Source: Pseudomonadota bacterium (lineage in GTDB: Bacteria > Myxococcota > Polyangia > Polyangiales > Polyangiaceae). Taken from it: 18,266 bases of DNA. The stretch spans positions 1-18,266 of the forward strand of contig JAEZYO010000885.1 in assembly GCA_023419055.1 (NCBI GenBank). The letters are read 5' to 3'. The notes below the pieces were generated by a model. It ran no database searches. It was not told where the DNA came from and saw only the letters and a list, made by a program, of their open reading frames with translations. Below, piece by piece: positions 1-5,656 of the stretch (the first letter of the stretch is position 1; every line of letters begins with the position of its first letter). The translations under genes and the position numbers were made by a program.

Positions 1-747
1 GGCCGAACGGGCGCTCTCGTCCGCGGCCACGAGGATTCCACCATGGCGCCGCACCGCCGCGAGGCCGGCGTGATCGTCGGCAGCGGTCGGCTGCTCGAAC
101 AATGCGAGCCGCGGCGAGAGGGGGCGCGCTCGCTCGAGTAAGTCGAGGGCGCCCTCGGCGGTGAAGCTCGCGTTTCCGTCGAGCACCAATCGCGCCTCGG
201 GCGCGGCCGCGGCGATCGCGAACAAACGCTCGAGATCGAGCTCCACCGGCGCGCCGCCGATCTTCACCTTGAGGACTCGGAAACCCTGCGCGCGGGCGCG
301 AGCCGCGGAGTCGCGCGCGTGCTCGATCCCGCCCGTCGTGATGGTGATGTCGCTCTCGAGAGAACCCTCGGCGCCGCCGAAGAACGTATGCAGAGATACG
401 GAGGCGCGTCGGCAATACGCGTCGAGCAGCGCGGTCTCGAACGCGCAGAGCGCGCTCGGGCTCGGCGCGAGGACCTCGCGTGCCCGCGCCGCCGATCGGC
501 GCCAGTTTTCGAGCGACGCGCCGAGCAAGGCGGCCTGCCCTTCAGCGAGAGCGCGGAGCGCGTCCGCCTGGGTTTCTCCGTTCACTGCCGGAAATGGCGC
601 CGCCTCTCCCAGCCCTTCGACTCCGTCGTCGAATCGGAGCCTGACGAGGACGTTACGGGCGAGGGTTTGAGCTCCCGTGGCGATGCCGAACGGCTCGCTG
701 AGCTCGAGGTCGAGCGGTTCGAAGCGAAGCGCGGTGAGGGCCGTCAA
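1..747 (-). CDS. Dipeptide epimerase-like enzyme of the enolase superfamily (partial, 3' end outside window)
   Basis: The 249 visible residues have the muconate-lactonizing / Ala-Glu epimerase fold signature. An N-terminal capping segment contains EPFGIATG (about residues 18-25). The barrel follows with LKVKIGG, giving the acid/base pair K160-x-K162. Metal ligands are D190 (LVLDGN), E218 (FEQP) and D243 (ADES). The second catalytic lysine would lie past the left edge. Family members racemise or epimerise the alpha-carbon of acidic substrates such as L-Ala-D/L-Glu; substrate cannot be read from sequence, so o-succinylbenzoate synthase or another epimerase remains possible. The only early start codon is TTG at 747, and the protein from there aligns with the normal family N-terminus. 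It begins 2 bp after the Rrf2 stop, so the two genes are probably cotranscribed. Confidence 0.88.
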   Translation of the reverse strand, partial: MTALTALRFEPLDLELSEPFGIATGAQTLARNVLVRLRFDDGVEGLGEAAPFPAVNGETQADALRALAEGQAALLGASLENWRRSAARAREVLAPSPSALCAFETALLDAYCRRASVSLHTFFGGAEGSLESDITITTGGIEHARDSAARARAQGFRVLKVKIGGAPVELDLERLFAIAAAAPEARLVLDGNASFTAEGALDLLERARPLSPRLALFEQPTAADDHAGLAAVRRHGGILVAADESARSA

Positions 748-749
748 GA

Positions 750-1205
750 TTAGATCGAGTATCTCAAGACCGGCCGGTGCGCAGCGCTCTCCGTGCGCTG
801 CACCATGTCCGCGAGCGTCGTGCTCTCCAGCACCTTGACCGAAGCGGCGTGAGCCTCACGCAGCACGAGCCGGATACCGCACGTCGCCTCGTCCTTGCAG
901 CCCTCACAGCGCTGGTAAGCGGTGCGGCTCAAGCAAGGTACCGGCGCGAGCGGCCCGTCGAGGACGCGGATGATCGAGGCGAGGGTGATCGTGTCGGGGC
1001 TCTTCGCGAGGTAGTAGCCTCCGCCACGGCCCTTTCTGCTGCGGAGAATCCCGTGCTGCTTGAGCTCCGCCAGGATCGCTTCCAGGAACTTTTTCGGGAT
1101 CTCCTCGCGGTCGGCGATGTCCGCAATGAGCATGGGCGTACCCGGAGGTGCCGAGGCCAGTTGCCCCAGCGCCTTCAGCGCGTACTTGGTCTTCATCGTC
1201 AGCAT
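750..1205 (-). CDS. Rrf2-family transcriptional regulator with four-cysteine cluster motif
   Basis: This 151-residue protein begins MLTMKTKYALKALGQLA, the usual start of an Rrf2 winged helix. The DNA-binding part covers about residues 1-85, including the RKGRGGGYYL wing. Cysteines C91, C100, C103 and C109 (spacing x8, x2, x5) precede a helical tail (REAHAASVKVLESTTLADM). IscR, NsrR and RirA use cysteines in this region to hold an Fe-S cluster, so sensing of iron, redox or NO is a reasonable inference, although the spacing differs from the three-Cys C-x5-C-x5-C layout of IscR. An internal ATG (residue 4, position 1196) is an alternative start. It lies upstream of the epimerase-like gene in a probable two-gene operon and is divergent from a glutamine amidotransferase gene. 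Confidence 0.9.
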   Translation of the reverse strand: MLTMKTKYALKALGQLASAPPGTPMLIADIADREEIPKKFLEAILAELKQHGILRSRKGRGGGYYLAKSPDTITLASIIRVLDGPLAPVPCLSRTAYQRCEGCKDEATCGIRLVLREAHAASVKVLESTTLADMVQRTESAAHRPVLRYSI

Positions 1206-1216
1206 GGGAGACGCCC

Positions 1217-1230
1217 GAGTCGATTGACTC
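1217..1230. promoter_or_regulatory. Perfect 5-bp inverted repeat between the divergent Rrf2 and amidotransferase genes
   Basis: GAGTC, four bases (GATT), then GACTC form a perfect dyad in the short divergent region. It sits 12 bp upstream of the Rrf2 ATG and 7 bp upstream of the first ATG of the amidotransferase. The place fits an autoregulatory Rrf2 operator, but the arms are short and no second copy was found, so this is an inference. Confidence 0.3.
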
Positions 1231-1237
1231 TAGAGGC

Positions 1238-1993
1238 ATGGTAGCATGTCGAACGAGTTTTCACGTGCTTCCACTCTGTATTCTCGTGGCAGGAGAGCCG
1301 GTCGAGCCGGTCCGAAGCCGCCGTGGTGAGTTCGCGGATCTGATCCGGGCACGCGCGGGGGAGTTCGAAGGCGGTTTTCGGATGGTGGACGCTCGCCACG
1401 CAGGGCGCTCTCTCGACGCCCTGCCGGCGCTCGGCGCGATTTCTGGGATCATCGTCACGGGATCCGCCGCCAGCGTCACGGAGCGGGCCCCCTGGATGCT
1501 CGAGACGGGAGAGTTTTTGGCGAGGGCCGTCCGGGGAGGCAAGCCGCTCCTCGGCATCTGCTTCGGTCACCAGCTCCTCGGCCAGGCACTCGGCGGGCGT
1601 GTCGACAAGAACCCGCGCGGGAGGGAGATCGGGACCACCGCGCTCGAAGTGCTCGAGGACGATCCTCTCTTTTCGGAAGAGCGACCCTTCCTCGCGAATC
1701 AGACGCACGTCGACAGCGTCCAGGAGCTACCGCCCGGAGCACGGGTGCTCGCCCGGACGCCGCTCGACGACCACTCGGCAGTCCGCTACGGCGAGCGCGC
1801 CTGGGGAGTCCAGTTTCACCCCGAGTTCGACGCCGACGTGATGCGGGGCTACGTGGGGGCGCGTTCCAACCTCCTCCGGCGGGAGGGGCTCGACCCGGAG
1901 GAGCTTTCGTCTCGTGCCGCCGACGCCGAGTCGACGGCAGGCGAGATCTTGAGGCGCTTCGTTCGGCTGGTAGCGGACGCCTCCGCGGGCTGA
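1238..1993 (+). CDS. Class I glutamine amidotransferase (GMP-synthase-like stand-alone domain)
   Basis: This 251-residue protein is a stand-alone class I glutamine amidotransferase domain. The nucleophile elbow is LLGICFGHQLLG with Cys108, and the HPE box is VQFHPEFD with His194 and Glu196, so the Cys-His-Glu triad is complete. The TGSAASV and ANQTHVDSV segments match GMP-synthase-like GATases. Such proteins release ammonia from glutamine or act as peptidases on gamma-glutamyl compounds; no partner synthetase is adjacent, so the acceptor is unknown. The start is uncertain. ATG 1238 has a purine-rich stretch only one base away, whereas GTG 1265 (giving VLPLCILVAGEP) matches the usual family N-terminus better. 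It is followed by ychF on the same strand after 72 bp that contain a separate promoter-like sequence. Confidence 0.87.
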   Translation: MVACRTSFHVLPLCILVAGEPVEPVRSRRGEFADLIRARAGEFEGGFRMVDARHAGRSLDALPALGAISGIIVTGSAASVTERAPWMLETGEFLARAVRGGKPLLGICFGHQLLGQALGGRVDKNPRGREIGTTALEVLEDDPLFSEERPFLANQTHVDSVQELPPGARVLARTPLDDHSAVRYGERAWGVQFHPEFDADVMRGYVGARSNLLRREGLDPEELSSRAADAESTAGEILRRFVRLVADASAG

Positions 1994-1994
1994 G

Positions 1995-2023
1995 TTGCCA
2001 GGCCCCTGCGGGGACGCTATGAC
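1995..2023 (+). promoter_or_regulatory. Sigma-70-like promoter candidate for ychF
   Basis: TTGCCA (1995-2000), a 17-bp spacer and TATGAC (2018-2023) lie just after the amidotransferase stop and 42 bp before the ychF ATG. The spacer holds a short CCCC-TGC-GGGG hairpin (2003-2013). Both hexamers are fair matches to the consensus. No strong Shine-Dalgarno sequence is seen before ychF. Confidence 0.4.
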
Positions 2024-2065
2024 CCCGGCCCCTTCGCACCGGCGAGGGCGAACCCGGAACGCATC

Positions 2066-3166
2066 ATGGGCTTTTCTTGCGGCATCGTCGGCCTGCCCAA
2101 CGTGGGCAAGAGCACTCTCTTCAACTCCCTCTCGAGCGCCAAGGCCGAGGCGCAAAACTTTCCGTTTTGCACCATCGAGCCCAACGTCGGCATCGTCACG
2201 GTCCCCGACCCCCGCATCCCGGCGCTCGCGAAGATCTACAAGTCCGAGCGTGAGATCCCGACGACGATTCGCTTCGTCGACATCGCCGGCCTGGTGCGCG
2301 GCGCGTCCAAGGGTGAGGGGCTCGGCAATCAGTTCCTGTCGCACATCCGCGAGGTCGACGCGGTGGCCCACGTGGTCCGCTGCTTCGCCGACGACAACGT
2401 GATTCACGTGGAGGGCAAGGTCGATCCCGTCGCGGACGTCGCCACCATCAACACCGAGCTCTGCCTGAAGGACCTCGAGACCGCGAACAAGCGGCTCGAC
2501 CGCGCTCGCAAGCAGAGCAAGGGCGGCGACCCGATCGAGAAGCTCGCGATCACGGTCTGCGAGCGCCTCGTCGCCCACCTCGACGAGGGCAAGCCGGCGC
2601 GCTCGCTCGCGCTCGACGAGAAGGAAGCGCCGATCGTGCGCGAGCTCTCGCTCTTGACCGCGAAGCCGACCTTCTACGTCGCCAACGTCGACGAAGGGTC
2701 GCTCAACAACCTCGCCGGCAACCCCCACTACGCCGCCATCAAGCAGCTCGCGGACAGCGAGGGCGCCGAGGTCGTGCCGATCTGCGCCGCCCTCGAGGCG
2801 CAGATCGCGGAGCTCGAGCCCGCCGATCGCCCCGAGTTCCTCGCCAGCGCGGGCCTCGAGGAGCCCGGCCTCAACGCGGTCATCCGCGCGGGTTACTCGC
2901 TGCTCGGGCTCGCGACCTTCCTCACCGCGGGCAAGCAAGAGGTGCGCGCCTGGACCATCCACAAGGGTGATACGGCCCCGCAAGCGGCGGGCGTCATCCA
3001 CACCGATTTCGAGCGCGGCTTCATCAAGGCCGAGGTGATCTGGTGGGAAGACCTGGTCAAGCTCGGCTCGGAAGCCAAGGTCAAAGAGGCCGGTAAGCTC
3101 CAGATCGAGGGCAAGGAGTACGTCGTCCGTGACGGCGACGTGATCCACTTCCGCTTCAACGTCTGA
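2066..3166 (+). CDS. ychF: Redox-regulated P-loop NTPase YchF (Obg/OLA1 family)
   Basis: This 366-residue protein has the normal YchF length and domain order. The P-loop is GLPNVGKST (residues 9-17), switch II is DIAGLVRGA (72-80), and the base-recognition motif is NVDE (207-210) in place of the NKxD of true GTPases. That substitution is the known basis for the ATP preference of the YchF/OLA1 group. A helical insert lies at about residues 130-195 and a C-terminal TGS domain covers roughly residues 282-365 (RAWTIHKGD to GDVIHFRFNV). Family members bind ribosomes and influence translation and the oxidative stress response. The ATG at 2066 places the P-loop at the usual distance from the N-terminus. 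It appears monocistronic here: an uncoded gap of about 445 bp follows. Confidence 0.97.
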   Translation: MGFSCGIVGLPNVGKSTLFNSLSSAKAEAQNFPFCTIEPNVGIVTVPDPRIPALAKIYKSEREIPTTIRFVDIAGLVRGASKGEGLGNQFLSHIREVDAVAHVVRCFADDNVIHVEGKVDPVADVATINTELCLKDLETANKRLDRARKQSKGGDPIEKLAITVCERLVAHLDEGKPARSLALDEKEAPIVRELSLLTAKPTFYVANVDEGSLNNLAGNPHYAAIKQLADSEGAEVVPICAALEAQIAELEPADRPEFLASAGLEEPGLNAVIRAGYSLLGLATFLTAGKQEVRAWTIHKGDTAPQAAGVIHTDFERGFIKAEVIWWEDLVKLGSEAKVKEAGKLQIEGKEYVVRDGDVIHFRFNV

Positions 3167-3461
3167 GGCACGCCTCGAGCGGACGTGCGTGCACGCGTAG
3201 TCGGCGGGATACCTGACGTCGCAGACTTCGTGTCGCTTCGCCGCCGACGGCACCGACACCCTTTCAGGCGTCAATGCCGGCGGGCTCTCAGCGAAAACCG
3301 TGTTCGGCACGCTGACAGCCGAGCGTACACGTGAACAGTGTCTGCGCTCGGCGGCAAAGCTTGATCTCGGCACCCTCCACGCCCTCGCTTTTCCGACAAT
3401 CCGAACGAGACACTCCGACGCGGAGGCGCGACTTTCACTGCCAGCGTGCGCGAAACTCCGC

Positions 3462-3498
3462 GCTTCGCGACTGCGAAAAGGGAAGGTTCTCGCGAAGC
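3462..3498. repeat. Inverted repeat with perfect 9-bp arms
   Basis: GCTTCGCGA (3462-3470) and TCGCGAAGC (3490-3498) are perfect reverse complements separated by 19 bp. It ends 21 bp upstream of the -35 candidate of the lipoprotein gene. No T-run follows on either strand, so it looks more like a protein-binding or RNA-structure element than a terminator. Function unknown. Confidence 0.45.
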
Positions 3499-3519
3499 CC
3501 CAGGGTGCCGTGTTCGCGC

Positions 3520-3549
3520 TTGAAAGAGGGAAGGGGGCGAAACTAGATT
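3520..3549 (+). promoter_or_regulatory. Sigma-70-like promoter candidate for the lipoprotein gene
   Basis: TTGAAA (3520-3525), 18 bp, TAGATT (3544-3549). Transcription would start near 3556 and give a leader of about 55 nt carrying the GAAA hairpin and the GGAGG ribosome binding site. Confidence 0.45.
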
Positions 3550-3570
3550 GCGTAGCCTAGGTGGCTGTGT

Positions 3571-3584
3571 CGGGGGAAACCCCG
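3571..3584 (+). promoter_or_regulatory. GNRA-tetraloop hairpin in the lipoprotein mRNA leader
   Basis: CGGGG-GAAA-CCCCG forms a perfect 5-bp GC stem with a GAAA loop. It ends 16 bp before the GGAGG ribosome binding site (3601-3605). GNRA loops on GC stems are very stable in RNA, so it could stabilise the leader or modulate translation. The role is inferred. Confidence 0.4.
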
Positions 3585-3611
3585 TCTGCCTGGACCCTTC
3601 GGAGGCATACC

Positions 3612-4379
3612 GTGAATCGACTAGCAGTTTTCAGAATGGCGTTCTTGGCTGCAGCAGTTTCCCTGGCCGCGGCGGCCTGTGGTGATGACGACGATTCGGA
3701 GAACGGCCGCACGGGCGGCGCAGGTGGCAAGGGTGGCTCCGGCGGCAGCACGAGCTCCGGCGGAGAAGGAGGGGACACCACGGGCAGCGGCGGAACGACC
3801 GACAACACCGGCGGTACGGGTGAAGGCGGCGGGGCCGGCGGCTCCGAAGCCGGTGGCGCGGGCGGTGAAGGCGCAGTCGACGACTGCAACCCGAGCGGCG
3901 AGGGTGGCGGCGGCGGTGGCGACAACGAGTGCTCCGTGAACGCCGACTTCTGCGCCGTCGGAAGCGTGCCGGGCACGGCCTCGACGGAGTACGAACCGGA
4001 TCTCTCTTGGTACGGCGCGCTCGAAGAAGGCAACCCCGCCGACTATTTGTGGATCGATCTCGTCGACGGGAAGGGCGTCTTCGAGGACGGGATCACGACG
4101 CTCGACGCCTATACCCTGACGGGAGACGACCTCGACAAGGACGACTGCGGCCTCTGCATCTACATCACGGATCAGTACGACACCGGGGACGAGACCTGGC
4201 TCGACACCTACCTGATCACGGGAGGCACCGTGACGCTCACGTCCGTGGAGGGCAACATCACGGGCAAGCTCGAGGATGCCACCTTCGTGAAGGTCGATAG
4301 CGTGACCGGTGTCCCGACTTCCGACGGCTGCACGTCCGAGATCGATCAGATCTCGTTCAACGCCGAGATCCCCGAGTAA
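3612..4379 (+). CDS. Secreted lipoprotein with Gly-rich linker (function unknown)
   Basis: The GTG at 3612 has GGAGG six bases upstream, which decides the start over an earlier in-frame ATG at 3561. The 255-residue product begins with a signal peptide (Arg near the N-terminus, hydrophobic MAFLAAAVSLAAAA) and a lipobox-like AAAC with the lipidated Cys at residue 23. CGDDDD follows; with Gly at +2 it is more likely sent to the outer membrane or outside than held in the inner membrane. Residues of about 30-95 are a Gly/Ser/Thr linker of the kind common in myxobacterial lipoproteins. The acidic C-terminal domain (about 96-255) has at least six cysteines, including CGLCIYIT and a late DGC, so disulfides are likely. 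I do not recognise a named enzyme or binding domain. It converges with the AhpD-like gene on the other strand. Confidence 0.85.
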   Translation: MNRLAVFRMAFLAAAVSLAAAACGDDDDSENGRTGGAGGKGGSGGSTSSGGEGGDTTGSGGTTDNTGGTGEGGGAGGSEAGGAGGEGAVDDCNPSGEGGGGGGDNECSVNADFCAVGSVPGTASTEYEPDLSWYGALEEGNPADYLWIDLVDGKGVFEDGITTLDAYTLTGDDLDKDDCGLCIYITDQYDTGDETWLDTYLITGGTVTLTSVEGNITGKLEDATFVKVDSVTGVPTSDGCTSEIDQISFNAEIPE

Positions 4380-4417
4380 GCTTTCGTGCGATCGCTCCGG
4401 CGGTCGCCGCGACATGA

Positions 4418-4465
4418 ACGGGGAGAGCGCGCGCCGTGGGCGCTCAGCTCTCCCCGTCCGCTTTT
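4418..4465. terminator. Likely bidirectional terminator between convergent genes
   Basis: ACGGGGAGAGC (4418-4428) and GCTCTCCCCGT (4447-4457) are perfect 11-bp arms. An inner GCGC/GCGC pairing (4429-4432 with 4440-4443) lengthens the stem, and TTTT follows at 4462-4465 on the plus side. The TGA stop of the minus-strand gene (4446-4444) lies inside the structure. It sits between the ends of the lipoprotein gene and the AhpD-like gene, as expected for a shared terminator. The minus-side T-tract is weak. Confidence 0.7.
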
Positions 4466-4905
4466 GTCAGCCAGGTCGGCTGCACTCGAAAGGCGACACA
4501 GAGCCGGTTCCAGGAGTTGATCGCGGTGATCGCGTAAGTCAACTCACCGAGCTCTCGCTCCGAGAAGAACTTGCGAACCTCCTCGTACACGGAGTCGGGG
4601 ACGTGGGTGCTCGAGACCAGCGTCACCGACTCGGCCCACGCAAGCGCGGCACGCTCCGCGGGCGTGTAACCACCTTGCTCGCGCCAGGTGGCGAGCCCGT
4701 AAAGACGCGGCTCCTTCTCGCCCCTCTTCCGCAGGTTCTCGAAGTGCAGCTCGACGCAGTAGGCGCAGCCATTGATCATCGAGACGCGCAGCTTCACGAG
4801 CTCGATCAAGCCTCGATCGAGTGACACTCGCGCGAGTTCTTGCTCGAGCGCGCGGAGGGCCTTCTGGGCTTCGGGGAAAATGTCGAGCGGCAGGCGTTGC
4901 TTCAT
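4444..4905 (-). CDS. Carboxymuconolactone decarboxylase / AhpD-like family protein (first copy)
   Basis: This 153-residue protein carries the AhpD-type signature: Glu35, then INGCAYCVELH with the redox pair C47-x2-C50 and His54. Family proteins with this CxxC-x3-H arrangement reduce peroxides or take part in gamma-carboxymuconolactone decarboxylation; the intact CxxC favours a peroxidase-like role. The FSERELGELTYAITAINSWNRL segment is typical of the small single-domain subgroup. It starts 12 bp after the PNPOx-like gene on the same strand, so the two are probably one transcript, controlled from the MocR divergent promoter region. The gene ends inside a terminator hairpin. Confidence 0.92.
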   Translation of the reverse strand: MKQRLPLDIFPEAQKALRALEQELARVSLDRGLIELVKLRVSMINGCAYCVELHFENLRKRGEKEPRLYGLATWREQGGYTPAERAALAWAESVTLVSSTHVPDSVYEEVRKFFSERELGELTYAITAINSWNRLCVAFRVQPTWLTKADGES

Positions 4906-4917
4906 GGGATTGGGCTT

Positions 4918-5586
4918 TCAGCGTCGATAGTGAAGGAGCGCTTCGGGAACGGGCGAGAGAGGCGGGTGGGCGGCGTCGGGCACGGGAGCGCCGGCGCACA
5001 ACGCGAGCGGGAGATGGCCGGCCCAGCACTCGACGCCGAGGTCGTCGTCGTCGTCGAGCGGGCCTCCGCTCCGCACTTTGACGGAAGCCTCTTCGATGGG
5101 GAGCGCCAGGATCCGCGTCGCCGCGAGCTCTTTCTCGTTCGGCGGGCGGCAGAGCGCGGCGCGGCCCTTTTGTACGTGCTCCACGAGCAGGCGCGACGCG
5201 GTGAGCTTTTCCTCTCGATCGACGAGCTCGGTCGCGCTCCCGAGGATCACCACGGAGCGATAGTTCAGCGAGTGGTGAAAGGCGGAGCGGGCGAGCACTA
5301 GCCCGTCCAGCAGCGTCACGCTCACCGCGAGCGGTAGGCCCGCCGCCCCGGACTTCGTGAGCCGACTCGCGAGCGCGCCGTGCAGGAGCAAGCGGTCGTC
5401 CCAGCGCGCGTAGGCCATCGGGATGACGAAGGGTTGCCCGTCCAGCGCGAAGCCGACCGAGCAGAACAGCGCTTGGTCGAGGATCGAGTAAGCGAGCGCG
5501 CGATCGTACGAGGCGCGCGCCGGTATGCGCGCGACCTTGCTGCGCGAGGTCGGAACGAAGCTCGGTGCGCCGGGCTGGCTCTGCAT
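4918..5586 (-). CDS. Pyridoxamine 5'-phosphate oxidase-like (NimA-type) flavin-binding protein
   Basis: This 222-residue protein matches the PNPOx-like flavin-nucleotide-binding family. It has SILDQALFCSVGFALDGQPFVIP (about residues 34-56), a WDDRLLLHG strand (62-70), DGLVLARSAFHHSLNYRSVV (94-113) and a C-terminal CWAGHLPL motif. Such split-barrel proteins bind FMN or related cofactors; most are not the true PdxH enzyme and the reaction is unknown. A DDDDD run at residues 178-182 is unusual. It is divergent from a MocR regulator, and family members are often found beside such regulators, so control by MocR in response to PLP or a related ligand is likely. It is cotranscribed with the downstream CMD protein. 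Confidence 0.9.
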   Translation of the reverse strand: MQSQPGAPSFVPTSRSKVARIPARASYDRALAYSILDQALFCSVGFALDGQPFVIPMAYARWDDRLLLHGALASRLTKSGAAGLPLAVSVTLLDGLVLARSAFHHSLNYRSVVILGSATELVDREEKLTASRLLVEHVQKGRAALCRPPNEKELAATRILALPIEEASVKVRSGGPLDDDDDLGVECWAGHLPLALCAGAPVPDAAHPPLSPVPEALLHYRR

Positions 5587-5604
5587 GCCCGTAATCTGCC
5601 GTCA

Positions 5605-5656
5605 AACTGGTAGTGCCGGAACGACCAGTTCTATAAAATGCGACATACCAGTTCAA
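5605..5656. promoter_or_regulatory. MocR-type operator and divergent promoter region
   Basis: ACCAGTTC occurs twice as a direct repeat (5624-5631 and 5647-5654, 23 bp start to start). An inverted copy, AACTGGTA, lies at 5605-5612. PdxR/MocR regulators are known to bind such combinations of direct and inverted half-sites. TATAAAAT (5632-5639) is a good plus-strand -10 for the regulator gene. On the minus strand TTGAAC (5656-5651) and TATAGA (5635-5630), with a 15-bp spacer, could serve the PNPOx-like gene. The repeats overlap or flank both elements, consistent with autoregulation and control of the operon. Confidence 0.65.

Larger units (their letters stand above)
3167..3611. other. Intergenic region between ychF and the lipoprotein gene
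   Basis: No convincing gene is seen in this 445-bp stretch. The open frames present are short and lack family features or a good ribosome binding site. It holds a 10-bp palindrome (GCGTGCACGC, 3187-3196), a long-loop inverted repeat (3462-3498), a promoter-like pair (3520-3549), and the leader of the lipoprotein gene with a GAAA-loop hairpin (3571-3584). A small RNA cannot be excluded. Confidence 0.5.

Noticed and set aside
161..753. Two overlapping plus-strand open frames opposite the left edge
   Set aside because: The minus strand encodes the epimerase-like enzyme with all visible active-site motifs; these are shadows.
1727..3373. 548-codon open frame on the minus strand
   Set aside because: It lies antisense to ychF, which is certain from its motifs; the composition (Asp/Arg/Val/Leu/Glu-rich) is typical of a reverse-frame shadow in GC-rich DNA.
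3300..3560. Short open frames between ychF and the lipoprotein gene
   Set aside because: No ribosome binding site, no recognisable family, and the frames run through the promoter and inverted repeat.
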